Positions 33,069-41,609 are shown, numbered from the stretch's first letter. The stretch is DNA of 64,000 bases from Mucilaginibacter kameinonensis (GCF_003675385.1 NZ_RCWZ01000003.1:992001-1056000); one strand, 5' to 3'. The notes: generated by a model not told the origin, from the sequence alone. Numbers and translations are program-made.

Positions 33069-34077
33069 CTTTTTCTCTTTTCCGCATCCCCACATCATAA
33101 AACGGTTGCAAAAAACCGTACATCCGCCGGCTATCGGGCAGCTGTTTTAAAACTCAAATCTATCTTGTATTTCTAATTCCCAACCCCAAATAGGGGCAAA
33201 TTCCCTATGCCGGTTTTGGCCGTTTTTAGCCCCTCAGAGCGATTCTAATTTTTTAGGGTATTCCGGGCTCAATCAACACTTCAGCGCAAAATAGCGACAA
33301 AATCCACTTTTTACTTAGTGTATCAAATTCAAAACACAAAATCATACAGCCAATTTCAGAAAATTGGATTTCCATCAATTATTTAAAACACTAAAAGTTA
33401 AAATATTCATTTAATTAATAAAAATAAAAAATTAAAAATCAGAAATTTACATTTCTTATATAAACAATAAATTAACATTAAGCGAGCTAAGTAAAATCGT
33501 AAAAAACTAAAAATATTAGCATTTTTAATTATTGCATTTTAAAACAGCTATATAATTTTAATAATCAAATAATTAAATCATATTATATAAGGTAAAAGTT
33601 TCAATTAAGGTGAATACATAAATGGTTTTACAAAGTGTAGTGAAGTAATTATTCAGGAATCAAAAAAAATCAACGCATCTCTCCTGCTTGTATACAGAAT
33701 TTTTTTTTGCGCCATTTTTTTTACGCTCTCGTACGATTGTCACGGAGAAATTTCAGAGATGAAAATTTGCCAGAACCACAAACTGAGGGAAAGCAGGGAT
33801 CGTAAATCTCCCCCCTGAAAAAATAAGACACAAAGTTTTATATGGCTCATCCTCGCTCTGTTTTCGAGCCATGATCGTCGGCCCAATGAAATCCTGAAAT
33901 CTTAAGAACAGCGGGAATGCCTGGCATCGCTGCCGGCAGTAAATAAGTGGCGGTAAAAAGGTAAGGTTTCCTCATGCTCCGACTCAGTGAGATTTCAGGA
34001 CATCAATTAACCGGAGATCAATTTTTATTAAACATTTAAAAAGCGGATATTGTATTACTCTAAAACCAACATCCATC
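33069..34077 (+). other. Gene-free 1 kb stretch, AT-rich first half
   Basis: No coding frame with family features was seen. From about 33180 to 33660 the sequence is very AT-rich with long runs (ATTAATAAAAATAAAAAATT). From about 33710 the composition becomes even and several stem-loops appear. The second half is listed as a separate RNA candidate. Confidence 0.6.
33740..34005 (+). ncRNA. Candidate structured RNA upstream of the LapA-like gene
   Basis: Three features suggest folding. TTTCAG near 33750 can pair with CTGAAA near 33815, enclosing a CAGGG/CCCTG stem. ATGGCTC (33842-33848) pairs with GAGCCAT (33866-33872). TCCTGAAATCT (33892-33902) pairs perfectly with AGATTTCAGGA (33990-34000), and inside it CAGCG-GGA-ATG (33909-33919) pairs with CAT-CGCTG (33925-33932). 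I cannot match it to RNase P, tmRNA, SRP RNA, 6S RNA or a known riboswitch. The strand is a guess; only comparison can settle it. Confidence 0.35.
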
Positions 34078-34356
34078 ATGAGCATTAAAACCATAGTCAT
34101 TGTAGCCATCGCAGTTTTGCTTACCATCGTCCTGATGCAAAACACAGATGAGGTTTACTTCAAATTTCTGTTCGCCACTTTCAGGGTATCTAAACTAATG
34201 ATGATGCTTGTAGTTGCCATAACGGGTTTTGTGCTCGGCCTCATTGTTGCCTGGCCCAAAAAACAGAAGTATGATATTGAAGGGTATCATGATGCCTTAC
34301 ACAAAAAAGACAACTCCGATACACTAAGCGACGAAGACAGAGAATACATCAGCTAA
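34078..34356 (+). CDS. LapA-like (DUF1049) membrane protein
   Basis: The 92-residue protein has two membrane segments (about 4-20 and 38-60), with VLMQNTDEVYFKFLFATFRV between them, the usual form of the LapA/DUF1049 family. These small proteins are linked to lipopolysaccharide assembly in some bacteria. The C-terminal tail is polar and acidic. It is followed after three bases by the dehydrogenase gene, so they are probably co-transcribed. Confidence 0.82.
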   Translation: MSIKTIVIVAIAVLLTIVLMQNTDEVYFKFLFATFRVSKLMMMLVVAITGFVLGLIVAWPKKQKYDIEGYHDALHKKDNSDTLSDEDREYIS

Positions 34357-34359
34357 CAT

Positions 34360-35247
34360 ATGAAAACAAGAATTGGATTTATAGGTCTTGGCCACATGGG
34401 TATCAACATGGCCAAAAACCTGATCAACTCGGGGTACCATTTACAGGTTTACAACCGTACACTTTCAAAGATTGACGAGCTCGGTGCCGACAACGTAACT
34501 AAGTGCCTGAGCCCCGCCGAAGCAGCGGCCGACGTGCCATTTTTAATCACAATGGTGTCGGATGATGAAGTGCTGCGAGAATCGGCTGTAGGCGACGGCG
34601 GAATTTTAAAAACGCTACAGCCGAATGCTGTGCACATCTCCATGAGCACAATTTCACCCCAAACTTCTGAAGATCTTGCCAGGTTACACGAGCAGGCCGG
34701 TAGCCGATATCTTGCCGCTCCGGTGTTCGGCAGGCCCGAAGCAGCCGGTGCACGTAAGCTTTGGATCTGTGTTTCGGGCGACGAAAAAACTAAAACTGAT
34801 GCCCGCCCTATCCTTGATTTATTGGGTCAGGCGGTAATAGATTTTGGCAGCTCGGCAGGTGGGGCAAACGTGGTTAAAATAGCCGGCAATTTCATGATCA
34901 TGGCATCCATGGAAATGATGGCCGAAGCATTTACCCTCGCCGAAAAAAATGGGCTGAACAGAACACAGGTTTCTGAGTTTTTTGGCTCCACACTTTTCAA
35001 CGCCCCCATCTTTCAAAATTACGGCAAGCTTATAGCCGGTAAACAGTATGAGCCGGTAGGCTTCAAGTCAAAATTGGGCTATAAAGACGCGCGTCTTGCA
35101 TTCAAATTATCACAGACAAGCGAGATGCCTATGCCAATCGCAAACGCCGTACACGGCCGCTTATTAACCGCCGTAGCCAAAGGCTGGGGCGAGAGCGATT
35201 GGGTAGAAGGAATAGCACGCGGGGTGAGTGAAGATGCGGGATTGTAA
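34360..35247 (+). CDS. NAD(P)-dependent beta-hydroxyacid dehydrogenase family protein
   Basis: The 295-residue protein begins RIGFIGLGHMGINMAKNL, the dinucleotide-binding fold of 3-hydroxyisobutyrate and related dehydrogenases. APVFGRPEAAGARKLWICVSG replaces the usual substrate motif, and GGANVVKIAGNFMIMASMEM holds the catalytic Lys region. Length fits the family, which also includes glyoxylate and succinic semialdehyde reductases. The substrate is uncertain. Confidence 0.9.
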   Translation: MKTRIGFIGLGHMGINMAKNLINSGYHLQVYNRTLSKIDELGADNVTKCLSPAEAAADVPFLITMVSDDEVLRESAVGDGGILKTLQPNAVHISMSTISPQTSEDLARLHEQAGSRYLAAPVFGRPEAAGARKLWICVSGDEKTKTDARPILDLLGQAVIDFGSSAGGANVVKIAGNFMIMASMEMMAEAFTLAEKNGLNRTQVSEFFGSTLFNAPIFQNYGKLIAGKQYEPVGFKSKLGYKDARLAFKLSQTSEMPMPIANAVHGRLLTAVAKGWGESDWVEGIARGVSEDAGL

Positions 35248-35329
35248 TTTGTCTTGATTTCGGATTTCGGATGTTCGATTTCGGAATTTTTGATTGAGAA
35301 TTTTTGATATTAGATTTTCTAATTTAAAC

Positions 35330-35385
35330 AAAATGCCGGATGATATATTGATCAATAAAACGATCTATATATCATCCGGCATTTT
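35330..35385. terminator. Long hairpin terminator after the dehydrogenase gene
   Basis: AAAATGCCGGATGATATAT (35330-35348) pairs perfectly with its inverse at 35367-35385 over 19 bases and is followed by TTTT, about 80 bases after the stop. Confidence 0.85.
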
Positions 35386-35434
35386 TGTGTGTAATTGAGC
35401 AAGTAAAAATCGCTTATCTGATAGCCTCATTTTA

Positions 35435-35467
35435 AGACTTACGAAGTTTTAAAAACTTCGTAAGTCT
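35435..35467. repeat. Perfect palindrome, acttacgaagttt type
   Basis: AGACTTACGAAGTTTT (35435-35450) is directly followed by its inverse AAAAACTTCGTAAGTCT. A decayed relative lies at 15280-15308. Confidence 0.85.
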
Positions 35468-35484
35468 GTTTAACAGCATTACAC

Positions 35485-35560
35485 CATTGTGAGGTACGAA
35501 GCAATCCCAAATTGTACACGGCGAACCTGCTTATCGGAGATTGCTTCGTACCTTACAATG
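35485..35560. repeat. Dispersed inverted repeat (cattgtgagg...gcaatc family), copy 1
   Basis: The arms CATTGTGAGGTACGAAGCAA (with TC) at 35485-35506 and the inverse at 35539-35560 match at all but one or two of 22 positions around a 32-base loop. Related copies are at 43166-43309 and 44216-44303. Confidence 0.85.
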
Positions 35561-35632
35561 ACGCTTTTTTCTTACCTCTGGCAGGCCTTCTAAATCAAGC
35601 TGAATCCGAAATCGAACATCCCAGATCCGATA

Positions 35633-36433
35633 TTACAAATAGAACACTTCGTTCTCCGTTTCTAAAAATTTCAGGTCGGGTGTATCGGCAAAAATCCCGA
35701 ATACAGACGCGCCGCTTCCGCTCATGCTGGAGTAAATGGCACCGGCTTCATAAAGGGCGGCTTTGATACCTCGGATCTCCACGTGATTTTTAAACACAGT
35801 TTGCTCAAAATCATTTTTGATAAACTTTTTCCAGTCGGCTATTGGCTCGTTGATAAGATCAAATAACGACTCCTTTGCAGGAGCAGGTTGTATGCCCCTG
35901 AAAGCCTCGCCGGTTGATACGTGAACAGGTGGCATTACCAGCACTATTTTATAAGCCGACAGATCGAGTTTAATGCTCTCAAATTCGTCGCCACGCTCAA
36001 AGGCAAACACTGGTTTATTTTCGATAAAGAAAGCACAGTCGGCACCAAGACGGCGGGCGTAATCTGTCATCTCATCAACAGATAAATCAAGCTTAAATTC
36101 GTCGTTCATCAGCCTGATGAAAAAAGCAGCGTCGGACGAGCCTCCGCCCAACCCAGCGCCTATCGGGATATGTTTATGCAAGTGGATGCTAACCGGCGGC
36201 AAATCGAAATCCTGCTTCAGCATGTGGTAGCCTTTAACGCACAGGTTATCCTCCATTAGGCCGGGAATATCAAGACCAGTTGATGTAAAGCTGAGCTTGT
36301 CGCTTTTTACTACTTCAAGAGCGTCTTTAATGTCGATTGGATAAAAAATGGTTTCGAGATTATGATAACCATCCGGCCGGCGTTCGGTAATATTGAGGCC
36401 GATGTTTATTTTTGCATTCGGAAATAAAATCAT
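35633..36433 (-). CDS. ispE: 4-diphosphocytidyl-2-C-methyl-D-erythritol kinase
   Basis: IspE phosphorylates CDP-methylerythritol in the non-mevalonate isoprenoid pathway. The 266-residue protein is a GHMP kinase: PNAKINIGLNITERRPDGYH at the start, the phosphate loop PIGAGLGGGSSDAA, and SMSGSGASVFGIF near the end. The length is slightly short of the usual 280-300. It stands alone and faces thyA divergently. The ATG at 36433 is the natural start. Confidence 0.95.
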   Translation of the reverse strand: MILFPNAKINIGLNITERRPDGYHNLETIFYPIDIKDALEVVKSDKLSFTSTGLDIPGLMEDNLCVKGYHMLKQDFDLPPVSIHLHKHIPIGAGLGGGSSDAAFFIRLMNDEFKLDLSVDEMTDYARRLGADCAFFIENKPVFAFERGDEFESIKLDLSAYKIVLVMPPVHVSTGEAFRGIQPAPAKESLFDLINEPIADWKKFIKNDFEQTVFKNHVEIRGIKAALYEAGAIYSSMSGSGASVFGIFADTPDLKFLETENEVFYL

Positions 36434-36519
36434 ACAAAGTAATTAACACGTGATGTATTTGCTAACATCCGTAGGAAACCAAAGGTAGATTATTTTTCTT
36501 TGCCCTTTGAAACTTTGGT

Positions 36520-36548
36520 CACTGAGTCATTAGGTCATTAAGTCATTG
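36520..36548. repeat. GTCATTaggTCATT linker before thyA
   Basis: Units of GTCATTA are repeated here. GGTCATTAAGTCATTG at 36533-36548 has an exact inverse at 37939-37954 before folA. Confidence 0.7.
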
Positions 36549-36614
36549 CCTTCTCAAAGCATTAACCTAATCAACCCAATATAGCTCAATCAACCTAATC
36601 TAACTTAAAATAAA

Positions 36615-37436
36615 ATGAAACAGTATCTCGACCTGATGAGGCATGTGATGGAAACCGGCGCGCAAAAGCATGACAGAACCGGCACCGGTACGGTAAGTGT
36701 GTTTGGCTACCAGATGCGTTTCAACCTTAAGGATGGCTTCCCGATGGTGACCACCAAAAAGCTCCACCTCAAATCTATTATCCACGAGCTCATCTGGTTT
36801 TTGAGCGGCGACAGCAATATCCGTTACCTGAAAGAAAACGGCGTACGCATCTGGGACGAATGGGCCGACGAGAACGGCGATCTTGGCCCGGTGTACGGCA
36901 AACAGTGGCGCTCATGGCCAACACCAGATGGCGGTCATATCGACCAGATTAAACAAGTGGTAAACCAGCTTAAAAATAACCCCGACTCGCGCCGCATCAT
37001 TGTATCCGCATGGAACGTTGCCGAGGTTAACCAGATGGCCCTGCCACCGTGCCATAGCTTGTTCCAGTTTTATGTAGCTCCAGCCGATACTGCAAATGGC
37101 GAAACTAAAGGAAAACTCTCCTGCCAACTATACCAAAGGAGTGCTGATATATTCCTGGGGGTACCGTTCAATATTGCATCTTATGCCCTGCTCACCATGA
37201 TGATGGCACAGGTATGCGATCTTGACCTTGGCGACTTTGTACACACCTTTGGCGATGCCCATTTGTACAACAACCATATGGAGCAGGCACGCCTGCAACT
37301 AAGCCGCGATCCGCGTCCGTTGCCAACCATGAAAATCAACCCGAAGGTTAAAGATATCTTCTCGTTCAAGTTTGAAGATTTTACGCTCGAGAACTATGAT
37401 CCATGGCCGCATATTAAGGCGGAAGTGGCGGTGTAA
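36615..37436 (+). CDS. thyA: Thymidylate synthase
   Basis: ThyA methylates dUMP to dTMP using methylene-tetrahydrofolate, which becomes dihydrofolate for FolA to recycle. The 273-residue protein has the catalytic Cys146 in ALPPCHSLFQFYV, the dUMP-binding SRRIIVSAWN and the QRSADIFLGVPFNIASYALL region. It carries a small insert (about APADTANGETKG) compared with the 264-residue E. coli enzyme. folA lies 535 bases downstream, beyond the four-helix gene. Confidence 0.97.
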   Translation: MKQYLDLMRHVMETGAQKHDRTGTGTVSVFGYQMRFNLKDGFPMVTTKKLHLKSIIHELIWFLSGDSNIRYLKENGVRIWDEWADENGDLGPVYGKQWRSWPTPDGGHIDQIKQVVNQLKNNPDSRRIIVSAWNVAEVNQMALPPCHSLFQFYVAPADTANGETKGKLSCQLYQRSADIFLGVPFNIASYALLTMMMAQVCDLDLGDFVHTFGDAHLYNNHMEQARLQLSRDPRPLPTMKINPKVKDIFSFKFEDFTLENYDPWPHIKAEVAV

Positions 37437-37461
37437 GTCGGTCATTTTCGTTACGTCATTA

Positions 37462-37481
37462 GGTCATTGAGTCATTTTTTT
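37462..37481. repeat. Left 20-bp arm flanking the four-helix gene
   Basis: GGTCATTGAGTCATTTTTTT is the exact reverse complement of 37891-37910 on the other side of the four-helix gene. The similarity continues outward for about 12 more bases with three mismatches. Confidence 0.9.
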
Positions 37482-37515
37482 CTTGTCCTATTTTTTTGCC
37501 TATCCTGATCTTATC

Positions 37516-37881
37516 ATGAGTAATCGAATTGAAGAACTTGACGTTTATAATCTTTCGGAAGCGTTTGCCGACAGAGTTTGGTTTTTAGTGGCTAAGTGGG
37601 AGTATTTCGCCAAAGACACCTTAGGGAAGCAAATCGTTCGCTCATCCGATTCAATAGGCGCAAACATTGCTGAAGGCTTTGGACGCTATCATTACAAGGA
37701 AAATAAAAATTTCTGCTACTTTAGCAGAGGATCGGTTATTGAAACAAAAGGCTGGCTTAAGAAAGCAAATACCAGAAGTCTAATCAGTGACGAAGATTAC
37801 CAGTCATTGCTTCGGGAATTAGAAACCATCCACGTAAAACTAAACATCTACATCAAATTCATTGGAAAAGGAAACATATGA
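37516..37881 (+). CDS. Four-helix bundle protein (23S rRNA intervening-sequence protein family)
   Basis: The 121-residue protein (ATG at 37516; an upstream TTG at 37483 is less likely) matches the IVP family: LDVYNLSEAFADRVW, KQIVRSSDSIGANIAEGFGR and a helical end. Relatives are encoded inside intervening sequences of 23S rRNA genes and also stand alone; their exact role is unknown. It lies between thyA and folA, and is bracketed by a perfect 20-bp inverted repeat, which suggests that it came in as a unit. Confidence 0.88.
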   Translation: MSNRIEELDVYNLSEAFADRVWFLVAKWEYFAKDTLGKQIVRSSDSIGANIAEGFGRYHYKENKNFCYFSRGSVIETKGWLKKANTRSLISDEDYQSLLRELETIHVKLNIYIKFIGKGNI

Positions 37882-37890
37882 GCGGAAGTC

Positions 37891-37910
37891 AAAAAAATGA
37901 CTCAATGACC
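37891..37910. repeat. Right 20-bp arm flanking the four-helix gene
   Basis: AAAAAAATGACTCAATGACC is the exact inverse of 37462-37481. The linker goes on with TAACGATGCAACGCAAATGAC and CAATGACTTAATGACC up to the folA start. Confidence 0.9.
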
Positions 37911-37971
37911 TAACGATGCAACGCAAATGACGCGAAGCAAAATGATCCAATGACTTAATGACCACAAAGAA

Positions 37972-38454
37972 ATGATACTAAGCATCATCGTAGCCATAGC
38001 CAAAAACCATGCTATTGGCAAAGACAATAAACTACTCTGGTACCTGCCTAACGATCTGAAACATTTCAAGGATGTTACTACCGGGCATACCGTGATCATG
38101 GGCCGCAAAACTTTTGATTCTGTTGGCAAGCCTTTGCCTAAGCGACGCAATATTGTAATTACCCGCCAAGCCATCAGTATTGAGGGTTGCGAGGTTGTGC
38201 CATCTATTGAGGCCGCTATTGAGCTTTGTAAAGCCGAGGACGAAGTTTTTATTGTTGGCGGGGCCGAGATCTACCGGCAGGCTATTCCGCTTACAAACCG
38301 CATATATCTCACCATAATAGACCAGGATTTTGAAGGGGACACATTTTTCCCGGAGTTAAATCCTGATGAGTGGCAGGAAAAAGATCGTGAAGATTTTGAG
38401 CCCGACGAAAAAAACAAGTATAAATATTCGTTTATCACACTTGAACGTCGGTAA
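37972..38454 (+). CDS. folA: Dihydrofolate reductase
   Basis: FolA reduces dihydrofolate to tetrahydrofolate with NADPH. The 160-residue protein has MILSIIVAIAKNHAIGKDN, the LLWYLPNDLKHFKDVT segment with the catalytic Asp, MGRKTFDSVGKPLPKRRNI and VGGAEIYRQAIP. It completes the thymidylate cycle with thyA in the same neighbourhood. It follows a low-complexity linker with no clear Shine-Dalgarno sequence. Confidence 0.96.
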   Translation: MILSIIVAIAKNHAIGKDNKLLWYLPNDLKHFKDVTTGHTVIMGRKTFDSVGKPLPKRRNIVITRQAISIEGCEVVPSIEAAIELCKAEDEVFIVGGAEIYRQAIPLTNRIYLTIIDQDFEGDTFFPELNPDEWQEKDREDFEPDEKNKYKYSFITLERR

Positions 38455-38488
38455 CATTTTTTGTCATCATTTTGTTTTAATTTAAAAT

Positions 38489-38517
38489 TTTGTCCTTACG
38501 AAATTTTATTAGATTTG
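38489..38517 (+). promoter_or_regulatory. Promoter of secDF
   Basis: TTTG at 38489-38492 and TAGATTTG at 38510-38517 with a 17-base spacer fit the -33/-7 consensus of Bacteroidetes housekeeping promoters, 51 bases before the ATG. Confidence 0.6.
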
Positions 38518-38568
38518 CTGCCTTATTAAAAAAGCTTATAAACTAATTTATTACATATTACAAATTCA

Positions 38569-41559
38569 ATGCAAGGCAAAGGGGTTATTAAATTTTTCGC
38601 CATACTACTGGCAGTGGTGTGCTTATACCAGCTATCATTTACGTGGGTGGCCCATAAAGTTGAGAGTGATGCCAGGGAGTATTCCAAAGGAGATTCTACA
38701 AAAGAGAAAACTTACTTAGATTCGATCTCTAACCAGCCGGTATATCCGCTGTTAAAACATGACTATGCTTATGTAAAGCAAAGGGAAATTGCATTAGGTT
38801 TGGACCTTAAGGGTGGTATGAACGTTACCATGCAGATTCAGCTTGATGAACTGGTTAGGAAAATCGCCAACAACAATCCTGATGCTACTTTTAACCAGGC
38901 TTTGGCTAATGCCGATAAATTACAGGCTAACGCTCAAACCAACCAGAAAGATTACATCGCGTTATTTGTAAGCGAATACGAAAAGCTAAACCCTAACGGT
39001 AAGCTTGCCGCCATCTTTTCAACAAAAGATAACCAGGACCACCTGAAGTTTAATGCTTCAAACAGCGAGGTTAAAACTTACCTTGAGGATCTGGCTTCAA
39101 CAGCGGTTAAACAATCATTTACTGTTTTGAACACCCGTATCAACCAGTTTGGTGTAACCCAGCCTAACATTCAGTTGCAACAAGGTTCAAACAGGATTTT
39201 GGTTGAGTTGCCAGGTGTTAAAGAGCCGGAGCGTGTTCGTAAATTGCTTTCAGGCTCGGCCAAATTGGAGTTTTACGAAACTTTTGACAACGCTGAGGCT
39301 TACCAATACCTGATCAACGTTGATAACCTGCTTGCAGCTAAAAGCAAAACAGCTAAAGCCGATACAGGTAAATCAGCAAAAGCTGATACTACTGCTAAAC
39401 TTGCTGCCGGAAAAGCAGATACTGCTAAAGGTAGCTCGTTATTAAGCAAGGTTCAGAAAAACGCAGCTAAAAACGATACTTCAGCTGCTTCGTTAAGCAA
39501 AACAAAATTGGCTTCACAGCACCCGCTGTTTGCAGTAATGTCATTAAATGTTGGTCAGGGCGCAAATGGTCAGCAGCAATTAGGCCCAGGCCCGGTTGTT
39601 GGTTATGCTCCATTACAAGATACTGCTAAAGTTAACTCATACCTGCACAGTGCGGATGTTTTAGCGGTTATCCCACGTAACATCAAATTTTTGTGGGAAG
39701 TAAAACCGGTTAAAAACACTAAAACTTTCGCGTTATACGCTATTAAACTTACCGGTGCTGATAATGGCCCTGTACTGTCAGGCGACGTAATTAACGATGC
39801 CCGTGCTGATAACGACCAGAAAGGCAGCCCCGAGGTTGTGATGATCATGAACTCAGAAGGTGCTCAAAAATGGCGTGCCGTTACTGCCGAAGCATCATCT
39901 GGTACTAACAAAAAAGCTATCGCCATCGTATTGGACGATAACGTATACTCTGCTCCTACTGTACAAAACGAAATTTCAGGTGGTGTATCGTCAATCTCTG
40001 GTAACTTCACCATAGATGACACCCGCGACTTAGCCAACGTATTAAAAGCTGGCCGTTTACCTGCTCCTGCTCACATCGTATCTGAGTCAATTGTAGGTCC
40101 GTCATTAGGTCAGGAAGCTATTACTGCAGGTATCACTTCAAGTGTTTTAGGTTTGGTGGTAGTGTTGATCTTCATGATTGCTTACTACAACCGTGCAGGT
40201 ACTGTAGCGGTAGTTGCGGTAGTTATCAACATCTTCTTCCTGATGGGTGTATTAACCAGCTTAGGCGCGGTATTAACTGTACCGGGTGTTGCAGGTATCG
40301 TATTAACCTTGGGTATTGCGGTAGATGCTAACGTATTGGTTTACGAACGTGTACGTGAAGAGCTCGGCTTAGGCAAATCATTAAGGGTTGCTGTTTCTGA
40401 CGGTTTCAAACACGCTTTACCTTCAATCCTTGACTCACAGATCAGTACATTCCTTACCGGTTTAATCCTGTTTGTGTTTGGTTCAGGTCCTATCCAGGGC
40501 TTTGCAACTACTTTGATGATCGGTATCGCTACTTCATTGTTCTGTTCATTATTGATTTCAAGGGTTATATTTGAGTGGATGCTTGATAAAGGCATGGATA
40601 TCAAATTCTCTAACCCATGGAGCTCACATACCTTCAAAAATGCAAACTTCGCGTTCGTAAAAAACCGCGGTAAGTTCTACATTTTCTCAGGCTTGTTCAT
40701 TGCTGCAGGTTTGGTATCTATCTTCACCCGCGGCTTTACCTACGGTGTTGACTTTGAAGGAGGCCGTAACTACATCGTTAGCTTCCCTAACAAAACTGTT
40801 ACTACCGAGCAGATCCACGAGGCAATTGACGCTACTTTAGGTCGTAGTACCGAGGTTAAAACCATGGGGACCGATAAATTCAGTATCACTACCAACTACC
40901 TGTTCAATGATAACTCAACTGCTGCCGACGCTAAAGTACGCGCTACATTGGTGAGCACATTAGCTACCAAAGCCGAAACCAAAATCAGCGACAGCAACAT
41001 TTTAGGTGGTTCAAAAGTAAGTGCTACTATAGCCGATGAGTTAAAAACATCAGCTATCTATACCGTATTGTTCGCCATCTTCGTGATCTCCGCTTATATC
41101 CTGATCCGTTTCCGTAAATGGCAGTTCAGCTTGGGCGCGATGATCGCTACCGCTCACGATGCACTGTTGGTATTATCGTTCTTCTCATTATTCAATGGTT
41201 TCCTTCCGTTCTCATTAGATATTGACCAGGCGTTTATCGCGGCTATCCTTACAGTTATTGGTTATTCAATTAACGATACCGTGGTAGTATTTGACAGGAT
41301 CCGTGAATTCCTTGAGCACTCAAACAAAAACGAAAAACCAGAAGAGGTTATCAACAAAGCCATCAACAGTACATTAAGCCGTACCATTATCACTGCTTTA
41401 ACCGTGGTATTCGTATTGTTAGTATTGTTCATCTTTGGTGGTGATGTGATCAAAGGCTTCTCATTCGCGTTGTTAATTGGTGTTCTTTTCGGTACATACT
41501 CGTCGATCTGTGTGGCAACACCGGTAATCGTTGACTTTGGAAAGAAAGACCTTAAATAA
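38569..41559 (+). CDS. secDF: Protein translocase SecDF (fused)
   Basis: SecDF uses the proton gradient to pull exported proteins through SecYEG. The 996-residue fusion has the first SecD membrane segment (6-25), the periplasmic domain starting GLDLKGGMNV (77-86), the six-segment RND regions of SecD (about 520-690) and SecF (about 690-990), with GIAVDANVLVYERVREEL and INDTVVVFDRIREFL in the respective cores. A Lys/Ala/Asp/Thr-rich insertion (about 257-316, with three KADT units) lies in the periplasmic domain. Codon usage is strongly biased to GCT and GGT, which suggests high expression. Confidence 0.96.
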   Translation: MQGKGVIKFFAILLAVVCLYQLSFTWVAHKVESDAREYSKGDSTKEKTYLDSISNQPVYPLLKHDYAYVKQREIALGLDLKGGMNVTMQIQLDELVRKIANNNPDATFNQALANADKLQANAQTNQKDYIALFVSEYEKLNPNGKLAAIFSTKDNQDHLKFNASNSEVKTYLEDLASTAVKQSFTVLNTRINQFGVTQPNIQLQQGSNRILVELPGVKEPERVRKLLSGSAKLEFYETFDNAEAYQYLINVDNLLAAKSKTAKADTGKSAKADTTAKLAAGKADTAKGSSLLSKVQKNAAKNDTSAASLSKTKLASQHPLFAVMSLNVGQGANGQQQLGPGPVVGYAPLQDTAKVNSYLHSADVLAVIPRNIKFLWEVKPVKNTKTFALYAIKLTGADNGPVLSGDVINDARADNDQKGSPEVVMIMNSEGAQKWRAVTAEASSGTNKKAIAIVLDDNVYSAPTVQNEISGGVSSISGNFTIDDTRDLANVLKAGRLPAPAHIVSESIVGPSLGQEAITAGITSSVLGLVVVLIFMIAYYNRAGTVAVVAVVINIFFLMGVLTSLGAVLTVPGVAGIVLTLGIAVDANVLVYERVREELGLGKSLRVAVSDGFKHALPSILDSQISTFLTGLILFVFGSGPIQGFATTLMIGIATSLFCSLLISRVIFEWMLDKGMDIKFSNPWSSHTFKNANFAFVKNRGKFYIFSGLFIAAGLVSIFTRGFTYGVDFEGGRNYIVSFPNKTVTTEQIHEAIDATLGRSTEVKTMGTDKFSITTNYLFNDNSTAADAKVRATLVSTLATKAETKISDSNILGGSKVSATIADELKTSAIYTVLFAIFVISAYILIRFRKWQFSLGAMIATAHDALLVLSFFSLFNGFLPFSLDIDQAFIAAILTVIGYSINDTVVVFDRIREFLEHSNKNEKPEEVINKAINSTLSRTIITALTVVFVLLVLFIFGGDVIKGFSFALLIGVLFGTYSSICVATPVIVDFGKKDLK

Positions 41560-41578
41560 TATAAAGTTTAAATAACTG

Positions 41579-41609
41579 AAAGGCTCCAAAGTAATTTGGG
41601 GCCTTTTTT
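41579..41609 (+). terminator. Terminator after secDF
   Basis: AAAGGCTCCAAA and TTTGGGGCCTTTTTT pair around GTAA with one mismatch and a T tract, 20 bases after the stop. Confidence 0.85.

Larger units (their letters stand above)
35248..35632. other. Intergenic block of repeats between convergent genes
   Basis: This 385-base gap contains no gene. It holds in order a linker with GGATGTTCGATTTCGGA (35269-35285), a hairpin terminator, the palindrome at 35435-35467, the inverted repeat at 35485-35560 and the inverse of the linker (35605-35621). Confidence 0.7.

Noticed and set aside
33069..34077. A tRNA, tmRNA, RNase P, SRP or 6S RNA gene in the gene-free stretch
   Set aside because: None of the conserved core sequences of these RNAs that I know was found, so only an unnamed structured RNA candidate is given.
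35512..35766. Plus-strand frame of 84 codons near ispE
   Set aside because: It starts in a palindrome and continues over the end of ispE on the opposite strand, with no recognisable domain.
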